The translations under genes were made by a program, and so were the position numbers. From positions 1 to 64,000 of the forward strand of contig JBBIMW010000002.1 of NCBI GenBank assembly GCA_037444185.1: DNA of 64,000 bases. Reading direction: 5' to 3'. The DNA is from JAILZP01 sp037444185 (GTDB taxonomy: Bacteria; Bacillota; Desulfotomaculia; Desulfotomaculales; Desulfocucumaceae). Shown one piece after another: positions 50,191 to 58,650 of this stretch. Numbering within the stretch: the stretch's first letter is position 1; every line of letters begins with the position of its first letter. The notes under the pieces are model-generated. The model had not been told where the DNA came from and did not search any database. It saw nothing but the letters and a program-made list of their open reading frames with translations.

Positions 50191-51128
50191 TTTTTTTCCG
50201 CCGTAATCAGCTGTCTTTCCCCGTAATCCTTCATGGCAATGGCGCCGAACCCCGCCCCGGCCAGCCAGTCCCGGTACTGCTCCAGGGTCCAGGTGCCCCC
50301 TTTGGGGGTGTTCACCAGCATGTTCACCCCGAACATAGCCGCCCGGGGGCTGACGCCCCGCACGAAGTCCTGGATGGCGATCCTGCCGCCCGGCCTCAAT
50401 ACTCCGTAAGCTCTTCTGAGTAATTCAATGTTTCCGCCTTCGTCAAAAATATGACTGACATTCCCCAGGTAAATCAGGTCGAAGGGTCCCGGAGGCAGGG
50501 CCGCGGTCATATCGCCGGGAATCATTTCAATCCCGGAACCTGGCTTCAGCTCCGGGGCCATTATCTCCACCACCTCCGGCAGGTCCAGCACCGTCACCCT
50601 GGCCCCCAGGGAGGCGAACTCCATGGCATAAGTGAGGGGACCGCCCCCGGCGTCCAGCACCGCAATCCCTCCACCCAGCCCCTCCATGCAGTCCCGGGTG
50701 ATTATGGGGGCCATTTTCATAGCATTCAGGGCCATGGACTGGATGAAGCTTTTCAGACCCTCTCCGGTCCTTTTCCGCACGGCCGCCGTGCCGCTCCTGA
50801 TCACCTCCGGCAATGTGAGCCAGGATCTGCACAGATCATATCCGTGCATAAATGAAAAACCGGTATATAATTCACTGCCGGGGTTGTAAAGCATGTCCCT
50901 GGCTTCGCCGGACAACCCCACCCGCTGCCCGTCCCTTACAAGGTAACCGGCCTCTATCAGGGCCTCCGCCACCACCCACAGGCTCCTTTCATCGGCCCGT
51001 ATTTTTGCGGCCAGTTCCTTTTCCGTTAAAGGCCCGTCCATGAGGGCGCCGAACAGTCCCACCCCGGCCGCTGCGCCCACCAGCAACAATTCCTGGGGAG
51101 GAAAGAAGTTTCTTTGAATTTCGGGCAT
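50187..51128 (-). CDS. SAM-dependent methyltransferase (O-methyltransferase-like, with dimerisation domain)
   Basis: 313 residues from ATG at 51126-51128, preceded by AAGGTGGTG. The N-terminal winged-helix dimerisation domain (LLLVGAAAGVGLFGALMDGP, LTEKELAAKI) is followed by a class I methyltransferase fold with VLDAGGGPLTYAMEFASLG, VLDLPEVVEIM and YGVLRPGGRIAIQDF. The layout is that of the plant-type O-methyltransferase group that includes BchU and CrtF-like enzymes. The substrate is unknown. Confidence 0.8.
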   Translation of the reverse strand: MPEIQRNFFPPQELLLVGAAAGVGLFGALMDGPLTEKELAAKIRADERSLWVVAEALIEAGYLVRDGQRVGLSGEARDMLYNPGSELYTGFSFMHGYDLCRSWLTLPEVIRSGTAAVRKRTGEGLKSFIQSMALNAMKMAPIITRDCMEGLGGGIAVLDAGGGPLTYAMEFASLGARVTVLDLPEVVEIMAPELKPGSGIEMIPGDMTAALPPGPFDLIYLGNVSHIFDEGGNIELLRRAYGVLRPGGRIAIQDFVRGVSPRAAMFGVNMLVNTPKGGTWTLEQYRDWLAGAGFGAIAMKDYGERQLITAEKK

Positions 51129-51185
51129 GATGCGCCACCACCTTTTTATTGTCGTTAATTCTGAAATTCCCTCTCCGCCCATCCA

Positions 51186-51239
51186 GGCCATTCCATTCTG
51201 CTTCCTGACAGAATAAGGAATGCAGCATGGGCTGTTTTC
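51186..51239 (+). repeat. Dispersed intergenic repeat, right-end copy
   Basis: CCAGGCCATTCCATTCTGCT, then CCTGACAGAATAAGGAATGC and AGCATGGGCTGTTTTCC. It lies between the divergent methyltransferase and carbohydrate-binding-like genes. Confidence 0.7.
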
Positions 51240-51282
51240 CGGGCAGAATATTAATATAAACAATTCATGGAGGTATTGACGG

Positions 51283-51606
51283 ATGAAAACCATCAGGCCG
51301 TTGAAATTCTCGCACGCCATTCACGGAGTTCAGGTGAAGCCCCTGAATGAAAGCGGCAGGGAAGTGGCTATCCGCTACAACGGGCTGCTGGCGTCTTCCG
51401 GAGCCGGTCAGATATACATCCACTTCGGTTTCGGTGAGGCGCAGGACTGGGTGGACGTGACGGATTTACACCTGGAGAGAACCCCCGACGGCTGGGAATC
51501 GTCTGTATCCATGCATGACAACAGACAGCTCAACTTCTGTTTCCGGGATGGTATATTCAACTGGGATAACAATGGCGGACTGAACTGGATATACCGGATT
51601 TCCTGA
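51283..51606 (+). CDS. Small stand-alone carbohydrate-binding module-like protein
   Basis: 107 residues forming one beta-sandwich domain: VAIRYNGLLASSGAGQIYIH, then LERTPDGWESSV, LNFCFRDG and WDNNGGLNWIYRI. The pattern resembles starch-binding modules of the CBM25/CBM53 type. There is no signal peptide, so it probably acts in the cytoplasm; glycogen or spore polysaccharide binding is conceivable. ATG start after GGAGGTATTGACGG. Confidence 0.7.
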   Translation: MKTIRPLKFSHAIHGVQVKPLNESGREVAIRYNGLLASSGAGQIYIHFGFGEAQDWVDVTDLHLERTPDGWESSVSMHDNRQLNFCFRDGIFNWDNNGGLNWIYRIS

Positions 51607-51636
51607 AAAAAACCGATCCGTCAGTTGTGTTCAGGG

Positions 51637-51993
51637 TTACCGCCGCGGTCTTCTGAAAAGTGTTCTGCTCAGGTATCCGTGGTAGTACCACTCCCCCGCC
51701 GCGATGATTAGCGCCAACAGGGCCAGGCCCGGCAGGGACAGCGGGGCCTTCGCCAGGTAAGAAATCTCCAGCAGCACCACCCCTGAAATCAGAACGTCCG
51801 CCGCCACTGCGCGCAGATTTCCGTACTTCGGGTATACGATCAGATCAGCGGCGATGAATGATGCCGCAGCGGCCGCCAGCGCCGCCATCACCGAAACTCC
51901 GGTGCTGGCGGTGCTGAACATGGGCATGACGATGCCCACCACCGGGGCATATAAAAGAAACTTTGTCAGAAAAACATTTGTATATTTTCTAAT
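51637..51993 (-). CDS. DUF2512 (YndM-like) membrane protein, probable ATT start
   Basis: 118 residues if read from ATT at 51991-51993, nine bases after AAGGAG (52003-52008). This gives (M)RKYTNVFLTKFLLYAPVVG, the usual DUF2512 opening with its first helix; the first GTG (51942) would remove half of that helix. Four hydrophobic segments follow, with ADLIVYPKYGNLRAVAADV as the family motif. The ATT overlaps the stop of the DUF3786 gene (ATTAG). The family occurs in endospore formers; its function is unknown. Confidence 0.75.
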   Translation of the reverse strand: MRKYTNVFLTKFLLYAPVVGIVMPMFSTASTGVSVMAALAAAAASFIAADLIVYPKYGNLRAVAADVLISGVVLLEISYLAKAPLSLPGLALLALIIAAGEWYYHGYLSRTLFRRPRR

Positions 51994-52654
51994 CCATCCT
52001 CACTCCTTCAAGCCAGCTGATTTCCCTCTCGCGTCCCGCAGTTTCATCGTGGTGGCGGATCATCTTGTGGGCCAGTTCCACCCCGAGCACCCAAAGGGCC
52101 GCCATAGTCAGGTGGGTCTGGGATGCCGAGTCATAAAGCATGTTGCTGCTGGCTTCAAATTCATCGTCCCCCTCCCGGATTACCACCGCCAGCGGTATTT
52201 TGGGCAGGGCGGGTATGATAAAGGCCCTGTCTCCCATGGGTATGGGCCGTCCCCCCAGCGACCTGGCCGCATCTTCGAATCCCTCCGGACAGCTTCCGAA
52301 AACCCTGGCCAGGGGAAATATGGCGTCGGTTTGGAGGGGTGCGTAATGATGGTATCCTCCCGGAAGCTCCCGGAAAGAAATCCATGCGCCACTTGGGGGC
52401 AGGCCCGAGGATTGGCAAAGGTATTGCAAAATCAAAGTGCGGTCGTTAAACGGCACCTCCTCCCCGGGGGCGGAGGCCCGCCATACCCTGCCGCCGCTTT
52501 CCACCATATAGAGGCTGCCGAAATATATTATTTCGAGCCTCCGCCCGTCTTTGTTGTAGCGAGCCCCGGCTCTGGCGGCGGCATCCTCCGGATCGGTTTC
52601 GGCAAATTTTTTTAATGATTCCTGATAGGCGTTAACAGGATTGCACATTTTCAT
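51989..52654 (-). CDS. DUF3786 family protein
   Basis: 221 residues. Recognisable DUF3786 stretch: WISFRELPGGYHHYAPLQTD, preceded by NDRTLILQYLC. The family is common in strict anaerobes with many Fe-S or corrinoid proteins; its function is not established. ATG start with GGGAGGG six bases upstream. Overlaps the DUF2512 gene. Confidence 0.75.
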   Translation of the reverse strand: MKMCNPVNAYQESLKKFAETDPEDAAARAGARYNKDGRRLEIIYFGSLYMVESGGRVWRASAPGEEVPFNDRTLILQYLCQSSGLPPSGAWISFRELPGGYHHYAPLQTDAIFPLARVFGSCPEGFEDAARSLGGRPIPMGDRAFIIPALPKIPLAVVIREGDDEFEASSNMLYDSASQTHLTMAALWVLGVELAHKMIRHHDETAGREREISWLEGVRMD

Positions 52655-52698
52655 CCCTCCCGCTGCGGCGTGGATTGATAATAAAACGATCCCTGAGT

Positions 52699-53133
52699 TT
52701 AAAAAACTGTTTTCAGGTAAAGCACCAGGGCGGTTATTATCACCACTGCGAAGATTACCATTGAAAGCCCGCCGAAATTAGTCAGGGCGCTAAGTTTGAC
52801 ACCTTCCCTCTCCGACCTTTCCCTCAGGATATTGTATACACCTATCCGTCCCACCACATCCATGACCATGCTGTCCACCAGGTCGGGGTCCCCCCGCCTC
52901 TCCAGCATGCTGTCCACGGTCAGCCGCACCAGCCGGGCGGCGACCGGTTCTCCCCCGTCTGAACAATAACCGGCCAGGAATTTTTTAAATTCTTTTTCCA
53001 TGGGCTTGATATGTTGGAAATAATATATTCTCTCCTGTCTGTCCAGGGTTCTTATGTTTTTCATCAGAAGCCTTGCGGCATGGGCATCAAGGCCGAATTT
53101 GCCTGCTATTAAGTCTGCTGTTTCACGGGACAT
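52699..53133 (-). CDS. Unknown helical protein with C-terminal membrane anchor
   Basis: 144 residues, mostly charged helices, ending in one hydrophobic segment (MVIFAVVIITALVLYLKTVF) right at the C-terminus, so probably tail-anchored in the cytoplasmic membrane with the body inside. I do not recognise the family. It is 44 bases upstream of the DUF3786 gene in the same direction, and divergent from the P-loop/Asp23 gene. Confidence 0.6.
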   Translation of the reverse strand: MSRETADLIAGKFGLDAHAARLLMKNIRTLDRQERIYYFQHIKPMEKEFKKFLAGYCSDGGEPVAARLVRLTVDSMLERRGDPDLVDSMVMDVVGRIGVYNILRERSEREGVKLSALTNFGGLSMVIFAVVIITALVLYLKTVF

Positions 53134-53272
53134 AAGGTCACCAGCTTCCCAGTTTATTTCTGAGATTCTTTGAAAAACTCAAAACTCCTGTCTGAGTCCG
53201 CCAAAAAAGATTACTGCTGAAAAAGGCTGTTTTCTTTGCGCCTGAAAGTGGATATTATTATAAAGAAAAAGG

Positions 53273-54142
53273 GTGGTGAGTCTAATAACAGGCATACCTG
53301 CAGAGGTTGACAAGGTGGAAGTGTACGCCCTGGTGGGGCCCAGCGGAACGGGCAAAAGCCACCGCGCCATCCTGGTGGCCCATCAGACCAATTCTGATAT
53401 AATAGTTGACGACGGCCTGATAATAAAGGGAGACCAAATACTGGTGGGTCACACGGCTAAAAAGCAGCCCACCAGGATAGGGGCCATCAAGGCCGCCCTT
53501 TTCCTGGACGGCGATCTGGCCGAAAAGGCCAGGGAGGCGCTGAAAAATCACAACCCCAAAAGGGTGCTCATACTGGGCACCTCCGCGGGCATGGTGGAAA
53601 GAATTGCTGAAACACTGGGACTGCCTGAGATCACCAGGATAATAGACATCAAGGAAGTGGCCAGCCCGGAGGAGATAAAAAAAGCCCTTATCAACCGCAC
53701 CCGGTTTTCCAGGCATGTGATACCGGCTCCCACTATGGCGGTAAGGAAAAGCTTTCCCGGCGCTGTTATCGATCCTTTGCTGGTTTTGATAAAGAAGGAC
53801 AAGAACAGGCCTTTGACTGGCCGGAGCTGGCTGGAACAGTCTGTGGTCAGGCCCACCTTCACCTGCTACGGCAAACTGACCATCTCTGAAAACGCTGTCA
53901 TCTCCATTGCAAACCTTGCCGCCAAAGAGGTTTCCGGGGTTAAAAGCCCCGGCAGGGTTCACGTGGCCAATACCGAAGAGGGTCTGGTCATAGATATTTC
54001 TCCGGTGCTGTATTACGGATCATACCTGCCCGGGGTTTCAAAAAGGATACAGACCGTGATTGGGGAACGGGTGGAATATATGACCGGTCTGTCAGTAAAA
54101 TCGGTGAATGTTGTTGTCAGGGACATTGGCTTTAAAAAATAA
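53273..54142 (+). CDS. P-loop protein fused to an Asp23/Gls24-type domain
   Basis: 289 residues. N-terminal nucleotide-binding domain with LVGPSGTGKSHRA near residue 22, then IIVDDGLIIKG and VLILGTSAGMVERIA. The C-terminal 100 residues (from about FTCYGKLTISENAVISIANL) match the Asp23/Gls24 envelope-stress family. GTG at 53273 has only a poor ribosome site; an ATA at 53285 behind GGTGGTGAG is an odd alternative. Function is unknown; the ATPase may regulate assembly of the Asp23-like part. Confidence 0.75.
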   Translation: MVSLITGIPAEVDKVEVYALVGPSGTGKSHRAILVAHQTNSDIIVDDGLIIKGDQILVGHTAKKQPTRIGAIKAALFLDGDLAEKAREALKNHNPKRVLILGTSAGMVERIAETLGLPEITRIIDIKEVASPEEIKKALINRTRFSRHVIPAPTMAVRKSFPGAVIDPLLVLIKKDKNRPLTGRSWLEQSVVRPTFTCYGKLTISENAVISIANLAAKEVSGVKSPGRVHVANTEEGLVIDISPVLYYGSYLPGVSKRIQTVIGERVEYMTGLSVKSVNVVVRDIGFKK

Positions 54143-54165
54143 GTGGAAGTTTTTTCAATAGCCTC

Positions 54166-54837
54166 CTAGGACTTTGACGCGAACACATGATTACCTATGC
54201 GGGAAATCACCGGCAATGTCCTGATCCACTGGTCGCTGGCTGTTTCGGGATTGTAAAAAAACAGCGCCCCCCCTGTGGGGTCATGCCCGGATATTGCCTT
54301 TATAGCGGCGCATATGGCGATTTCGTCGGGCTCCAGGTTGATGCTCCCGTCCTCCACGGGGGTAAACTGGAATGTTCCGCTTTGATTTTGCATTATTACT
54401 TCACTGATTGTTTTCGGAAACTCACGGTTTTCAACCCTGTTTAATATAACGGCGCCCACCGCCACCTGGCCGGTGAAGCTTTCCCCCCGCGCCTCGGCAT
54501 AGATGGCCCTGGCCAGCAGCATTATTTCATCCCGGCTGAAGCCCCGTGAAAGCGCCATGCCAAAGTCAGGGGTATTGCCAGGAATTACCAATACCTGCTT
54601 GGGATATATTACCGTGGAGGACAGTCTATTGGTCCTGATCAATGAGGACAGTGTCACGCCCGTTTTTTCAGCAATTAGAGACAGGTTGTCCCCCTCCCGG
54701 ACGGTGTAATAGACCATCTTCCGGTTTTTGCCGGTGACTTCGGGCTTCCCCTCCCCGGCCGCCGCCCCCAATATCTGTCCCAAGAAAACCGCCACCAGGA
54801 CAGCTACGAGGACAGCCTTGTTTAAGCTGGTATTCAT
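54166..54837 (-). CDS. sleB: Cell wall hydrolase SleB-like with LysM domain
   Basis: 223 residues from ATG at 54835-54837, with AAAGGAGGAT upstream. Signal peptide (about 1-26), one LysM domain (about 43-87, YYTVREGDNLSLIAEKTGV), then the SleB/Hydrolase_2 domain with ARAIYAEARGESFTGQVAVG including the catalytic-type Glu. It probably opens spore cortex during germination or remodels the wall; no ypeB follows it. Confidence 0.9.
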   Translation of the reverse strand: MNTSLNKAVLVAVLVAVFLGQILGAAAGEGKPEVTGKNRKMVYYTVREGDNLSLIAEKTGVTLSSLIRTNRLSSTVIYPKQVLVIPGNTPDFGMALSRGFSRDEIMLLARAIYAEARGESFTGQVAVGAVILNRVENREFPKTISEVIMQNQSGTFQFTPVEDGSINLEPDEIAICAAIKAISGHDPTGGALFFYNPETASDQWIRTLPVISRIGNHVFASKS

Positions 54838-54955
54838 ATATCCTCCTTTCCTGCTGATTATTTTTGACATTCGGTCACATCATATATACATCCTTTATAT
54901 GGCATTATAGTTAATTATATGAAATCAGTCAATTCATAATGGAATTTTTTTCTGC

Positions 54956-55091
54956 AATAAAAAAGCCGCCCTGGCGGGTGGCTGGAATCCAGTAGTCAGA
55001 ATCCAGAATATAATGCATTCCTTTCCCGGCCGGCCCATTCTGACTCCTAACTCCTGTCTCCCGACAGAATAAGGAATGCAGTAAAAGCTCC
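54956..55091 (+). repeat. Dispersed intergenic repeat, full copy serving as terminator of the cbi operon
   Basis: The most complete copy: hairpin (54964-54971 with 54976-54983), CCAGTAGTCAGAATCCAGAA, TAATGCATTCCTTT, CCCGGCCGGCCCATTCTGAC, CTCCTGTCTCCCGACAGAAT, AAGGAATGCAGTAAAAGC. TGCATTCCTT and AAGGAATGCA can pair. On the minus strand the hairpin with its T-run lies about 110 bases past the cbiC stop and is the only terminator candidate for the cobalamin operon. Confidence 0.8.
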
Positions 55092-55093
55092 TG

Positions 55094-55714
55094 TCAGGCC
55101 ATCAGCAAAAGGGCGTTCACTATTGACACGGCTATGGTGCTGCCGCCCCTGGTGCCAGGCATGGTTATATATTCGACGCCGGTTTCCATCAACATTTCTT
55201 TGGATTCGGCGGCTCCAACAAATCCCACCGGTGTTCCCACCACCAGGGCCGGGCGGGCTTTCCCATTTCTGATCATACGGCAGAGGGCGAACAGTGCCGT
55301 GGGTGCGTTTCCCACCGCCACGATCCCCCCACCGGCCTCCGCTGCTCCTTTATTCATGGCCGCCATGGCCCTGGTGATTCCTTTTTGCCTGGAATCACAA
55401 ACAACCTCCGGGTCGTTGATCAGGCAGAAAGCCCGGACCCCGTGCTTTTCCATCCTGTGGGCCATCAATCCCGTCCTGAGCATGTTCACATCGGTCAATA
55501 TGGGCCTTCCCCCCCTGATGGCGCAAAGTCCGGCTTCCACAGCACCGGGAGAAATTTTCACCAGCGAAACGCAGCCCGGGTCCCCGGTGGTGTGAATAAC
55601 CCTCTTGATAATTTTCCTTTCCCCCTCCGGCAGGCTTTTCAGTTCCGGGAGGCTGTCCTCGATGATGGCCATGCTTTTTTTTTCTATTTCCATTGGATCG
55701 ACTATCATCTCCAT
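55094..55714 (-). CDS. cbiC: Precorrin-8X / cobalt-precorrin-8 methylmutase
   Basis: CbiC moves the C11 methyl to C12, giving (hydrogeno)cobyrinate. 206 residues; the catalytic His is in KRVIHTTGDPG and the signature GAVEAGLCAIRGGRPILTDV follows. Last gene of the cobalamin operon, four bases after cbiX. Confidence 0.96.
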   Translation of the reverse strand: MEMIVDPMEIEKKSMAIIEDSLPELKSLPEGERKIIKRVIHTTGDPGCVSLVKISPGAVEAGLCAIRGGRPILTDVNMLRTGLMAHRMEKHGVRAFCLINDPEVVCDSRQKGITRAMAAMNKGAAEAGGGIVAVGNAPTALFALCRMIRNGKARPALVVGTPVGFVGAAESKEMLMETGVEYITMPGTRGGSTIAVSIVNALLLMA

Positions 55715-55718
55715 ATTC

Positions 55719-56084
55719 TCAGACCACCTCCCCGATCCGGTCCAGCAGAATACCGGCCAGTTTTTTGTCGGCGCCTATGTTGCCGGTCATATGGAACTGT
55801 ATGCCGGGATACTTTTTGCTTTCTTCCTGAATTATTTCCGGAATATCTTCTTTCATATGCACACCCATGTACAGGAACAGCGGCACCACGATGATTCTGT
55901 CCATCCCGGCGGAGACCGCCCCGGCAACGGCCGTGGGAAGGTCAGGCCGGTTGAACTGCAGCGAGGCCCCGGCAACGTAGTGAAAATCCCCGCCGGCCTT
56001 AATCTGGTCAACCAGTTTATTCAGTGTCGCCTGGGCGTCCGGCAGCCTGCTGCCGTGGCTGAGTAAAACAATGCCGGTTTTCAT
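55719..56084 (-). CDS. cbiX: Sirohydrochlorin cobaltochelatase, short form
   Basis: 121 residues from ATG at 56082-56084 (GGAGGC eight bases upstream). The short CbiX inserts cobalt into sirohydrochlorin, the entry of the anaerobic route. Metal-binding His in LLSHGSRLPDA and VPLFLYMGVHMKEDIP. It may also act as a ferrochelatase for siroheme, since no separate SirB is visible. Confidence 0.92.
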   Translation of the reverse strand: MKTGIVLLSHGSRLPDAQATLNKLVDQIKAGGDFHYVAGASLQFNRPDLPTAVAGAVSAGMDRIIVVPLFLYMGVHMKEDIPEIIQEESKKYPGIQFHMTGNIGADKKLAGILLDRIGEVV

Positions 56085-56114
56085 AATTGCATGCCTCCAG
56101 TTATGAATCAATGT

Positions 56115-56876
56115 TTATAGATAGTGTTCCATAGCCAGCTTTACTGCCTCCTCCACCGTGCCCACCGCCCCCGGGGGTTCCGGCGGCCTTTTGATCATTA
56201 TTACCGGCAGGCCCAGTTTTGCGGCTGCCGAAATCTTTTCCCCGATTCCCCCCGCCCTGCCGCTCTCCTTGGTGACCAGCACGTCGGCCCGGAAGTGCTT
56301 CAGCAGTGCCATATTCATATCCTCGCCGAAGGGGCCCCGGGCGGCCACCACATCCCCGGGTGAAATTCCAAGAGTCAGCAGGCTCCTGATTATCTCCGGA
56401 TCCGGCATTGCCCTGACCACCACCCTGCTGCCTGTCTTCCGGGCTTCTTCAACAAATATGCCGGCTGTTTTGCTGCCGGTGGCCAGAAATATTGTCCTTC
56501 CGGCGCCGCAGGCCATGCGGGCGGCGTCCCGGTAATTCCCGGCGGTCTGCACCGCCGGGCCCGGTGCCTCCATTTCCTCCGGCCTGGCGTAGCGGATGTA
56601 CGGCACCCCCGCCATCTCACAGGCCCCGGCGGCATTGCGGCTAACTTCCGTGGCGAAGGGGTGAGAAGCGTCCACCAGCACTTTAACTGACTTGGACACC
56701 AGTAATTCCGCCAGCTGGGCACTGTTCAGCCGCCCCACGGCCGCCGCCACCCCGTCCTCGGCCAGGAGGGCGCCGCCGTATCCGGTGGCGGCGGTGGCCA
56801 GTACCTCCGCCCCCCTTGAGACGAGTTCCCTGGCTATGGCGCGGCCCTCCGAGGTTCCGCCGATTACCAGGATCAT
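56115..56876 (-). CDS. cbiJ: Cobalt-precorrin-6A reductase
   Basis: 253 residues, NAD(P)H-dependent reductase of the corrin ring. Starts ILVIGGTSEGRAIARELV; further marks are VDASHPFATEVS and the C-terminal TKESGRAGG. Its start overlaps the cbiH stop by four bases. Confidence 0.93.
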   Translation of the reverse strand: MILVIGGTSEGRAIARELVSRGAEVLATAATGYGGALLAEDGVAAAVGRLNSAQLAELLVSKSVKVLVDASHPFATEVSRNAAGACEMAGVPYIRYARPEEMEAPGPAVQTAGNYRDAARMACGAGRTIFLATGSKTAGIFVEEARKTGSRVVVRAMPDPEIIRSLLTLGISPGDVVAARGPFGEDMNMALLKHFRADVLVTKESGRAGGIGEKISAAAKLGLPVIMIKRPPEPPGAVGTVEEAVKLAMEHYL

Positions 56877-57595
56877 AGCCTGTATCCCCTGGGGGTCACC
56901 ATGTGCCGGCCCAGCCTCCTGGTGCGGCTGTTGCCCACTATGACCGTGGACAGCATATCAATGTTGCAGTCCAGCATGTGGTCCAGATCGGTGATGACTT
57001 TTTCCTCCCCTTCCCGGTCGGAGTTGCGCACTATTCCCACCGGAGTGGTGCCCGGCCTGTACTTCTTCAGTATTTCCACGGCCATTTTGATCTGGTCCAC
57101 CCGCCTGTGGCTGGCCGGGTTGTACAATACTAGCACAAAATCTCCCCCGGCGCCGGAGTGCAGCCGGCTTTCGATAACTTCCCAGGGGGTGAGCAGATCG
57201 CTCAGGCTGATGACTGCAAAGTCGTGCATCAGGGGTGCCCCCAGCCCGGCCGCCGCAGCTGTGGCCGAGGTAATTCCAGGTATGACCTCCACATCTAATG
57301 TGTCTGTCAGTCCATTTTTTTCCAGCATTTCAAGAATCAGGCCGGCCATTCCGTATACCCCGGGATCGCCGCTGGACACCACGGCCACGTCGCTTCCGGC
57401 CTTGGCCCTTTCAATGGCGGCGGCGCAGCGGTCCACCTCCCTGGTCATGCCGGTGCTGATTACCTCCCGTCCCTCCACCAAGTCCCCCAGCAGGTCTATG
57501 TATGTTTTGTAGCCCACCAGCACCCGGGCGTTTCTGAGGGCTTCCAGGGCCCTGGGGCTCATCAGGTCGGCGGCGCCGGGGCCTATTCCCACCAC
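56873..57595 (-). CDS. cbiH: Cobalt-precorrin-3 C17-methyltransferase
   Basis: About 240 residues from a GTG at 57593-57595, inside the end of cbiG, with GAGGAAG upstream. SAM-methyltransferase fold: VVGIGPGAADLMSPRA, SSGDPGVYGMAG, EVIPGITSATAAAAGLGAP. It adds the C17 methyl with ring contraction. A longer frame upstream overlaps cbiG without a good ribosome site. Confidence 0.93.
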   Translation of the reverse strand: MVGIGPGAADLMSPRALEALRNARVLVGYKTYIDLLGDLVEGREVISTGMTREVDRCAAAIERAKAGSDVAVVSSGDPGVYGMAGLILEMLEKNGLTDTLDVEVIPGITSATAAAAGLGAPLMHDFAVISLSDLLTPWEVIESRLHSGAGGDFVLVLYNPASHRRVDQIKMAVEILKKYRPGTTPVGIVRNSDREGEEKVITDLDHMLDCNIDMLSTVIVGNSRTRRLGRHMVTPRGYRL

Positions 57596-58650
57596 CCGGA
57601 TTCTTCCTCGGCCAGGGCTGTGGTGATCCCGGCGCCCTTCCTTTTGGGGACAATCAGCTTTCCTTTCCGGCACGCCAGCATCGCCGCCGGTTCGCATACC
57701 CCACCCACTCCCATCTTTTCAAAAACTCTCTGAGACATTGAAAGGCCGTATTTTTCTATGGCGCCGTTCAGTTCCACGGCGCTGAAACCCAGAAGGGGAA
57801 GTCCCAGTTCCCGGGCGGCGGAGATCATCCCCGCCTCGGAAAGTCTGGCCTGGATGGTGGCCAGCGCCTTCAGGCAAAGGGGGCTTCGCCCCGCCAGGCG
57901 TAGGGCGGCCCATATTTCTTCCAGTATTTCATCACGGCCGGCGCCCCGCCTGCAGCCCACACCCGCCACCAAATTCCTGGGCCGCAGCAGAATCTCCTTT
58001 TCACCGGCGGTCACCGTGTCCTTTGGGGTGACCAGGGCCCTCCAGCCGCCGTTATTTCCCGGGTAGTCAGACCAGGGTCTGACCTCCAGGCATTTAACCG
58101 CCGGCAGGGATACCCCCGGGCTGTGGTATACAGTCAGCTTCTCCCCTCTGGCCAGGGCGGCGTTGATTTTTTTAACCGCTGCAGGAGGTTCGGGCGACAT
58201 GTTATAGTCCCGGGCCAGCACATCCACCGCCGGAACTCCGCCCACGTCCGTGGCGGTGGTGATTACTGCGGCGGCCCTGGTCCCGTCGGCAATCAGCCGG
58301 GCCAGATCGTTGGCCCCCCCCACGTGTCCGCTCAGGGCGCTGATGACAAAGCCCCCGCCCTCGTCCATGACCACCACCGCCGGGTCCTTTCTCTTGTCCC
58401 TGACGTGGGGCGCCAGGGTGCGGATGACTATTCCCAGGGCCATGATCATCACCAGGGCCCGGCAGCTGTTAAAAAGATCCCCCACCAGCCTTCCCAGATT
58501 TTCTTCCATGGGGAATGTTCCCGGAAACTCCCGGGACACTCCCGGCACTGTGTACACAGCTGTCTCCCACCCGCTGTCCCGGAGCAGCGCCGCCACCTTC
58601 AGCCCCAGGGCCGTCCCCTTTGGAGTGAGGGCCACCACGGCCGCCCTCAT
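57583..58650 (-). CDS. cbiG: Cobalt-precorrin-5A hydrolase
   Basis: 355 residues; opens the delta-lactone and releases acetaldehyde. Start VVALTPKGTALGLKVAALL, then FVISALSGHVGGANDLAR and the C-terminal domain with VAGVGCRRGAGRDEI. It overlaps cbiF by four bases. Confidence 0.94.
   Translation of the reverse strand: MRAAVVALTPKGTALGLKVAALLRDSGWETAVYTVPGVSREFPGTFPMEENLGRLVGDLFNSCRALVMIMALGIVIRTLAPHVRDKRKDPAVVVMDEGGGFVISALSGHVGGANDLARLIADGTRAAAVITTATDVGGVPAVDVLARDYNMSPEPPAAVKKINAALARGEKLTVYHSPGVSLPAVKCLEVRPWSDYPGNNGGWRALVTPKDTVTAGEKEILLRPRNLVAGVGCRRGAGRDEILEEIWAALRLAGRSPLCLKALATIQARLSEAGMISAARELGLPLLGFSAVELNGAIEKYGLSMSQRVFEKMGVGGVCEPAAMLACRKGKLIVPKRKGAGITTALAEEESGWWE

Noticed and set aside
53273..53287. 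ATA at 53285 as a further non-canonical start for the P-loop/Asp23 gene
   Set aside because: A usable GTG lies upstream and the spacing from GGTGGTGAG is short, so the evidence is too weak to count with the ATT/ATC cases.
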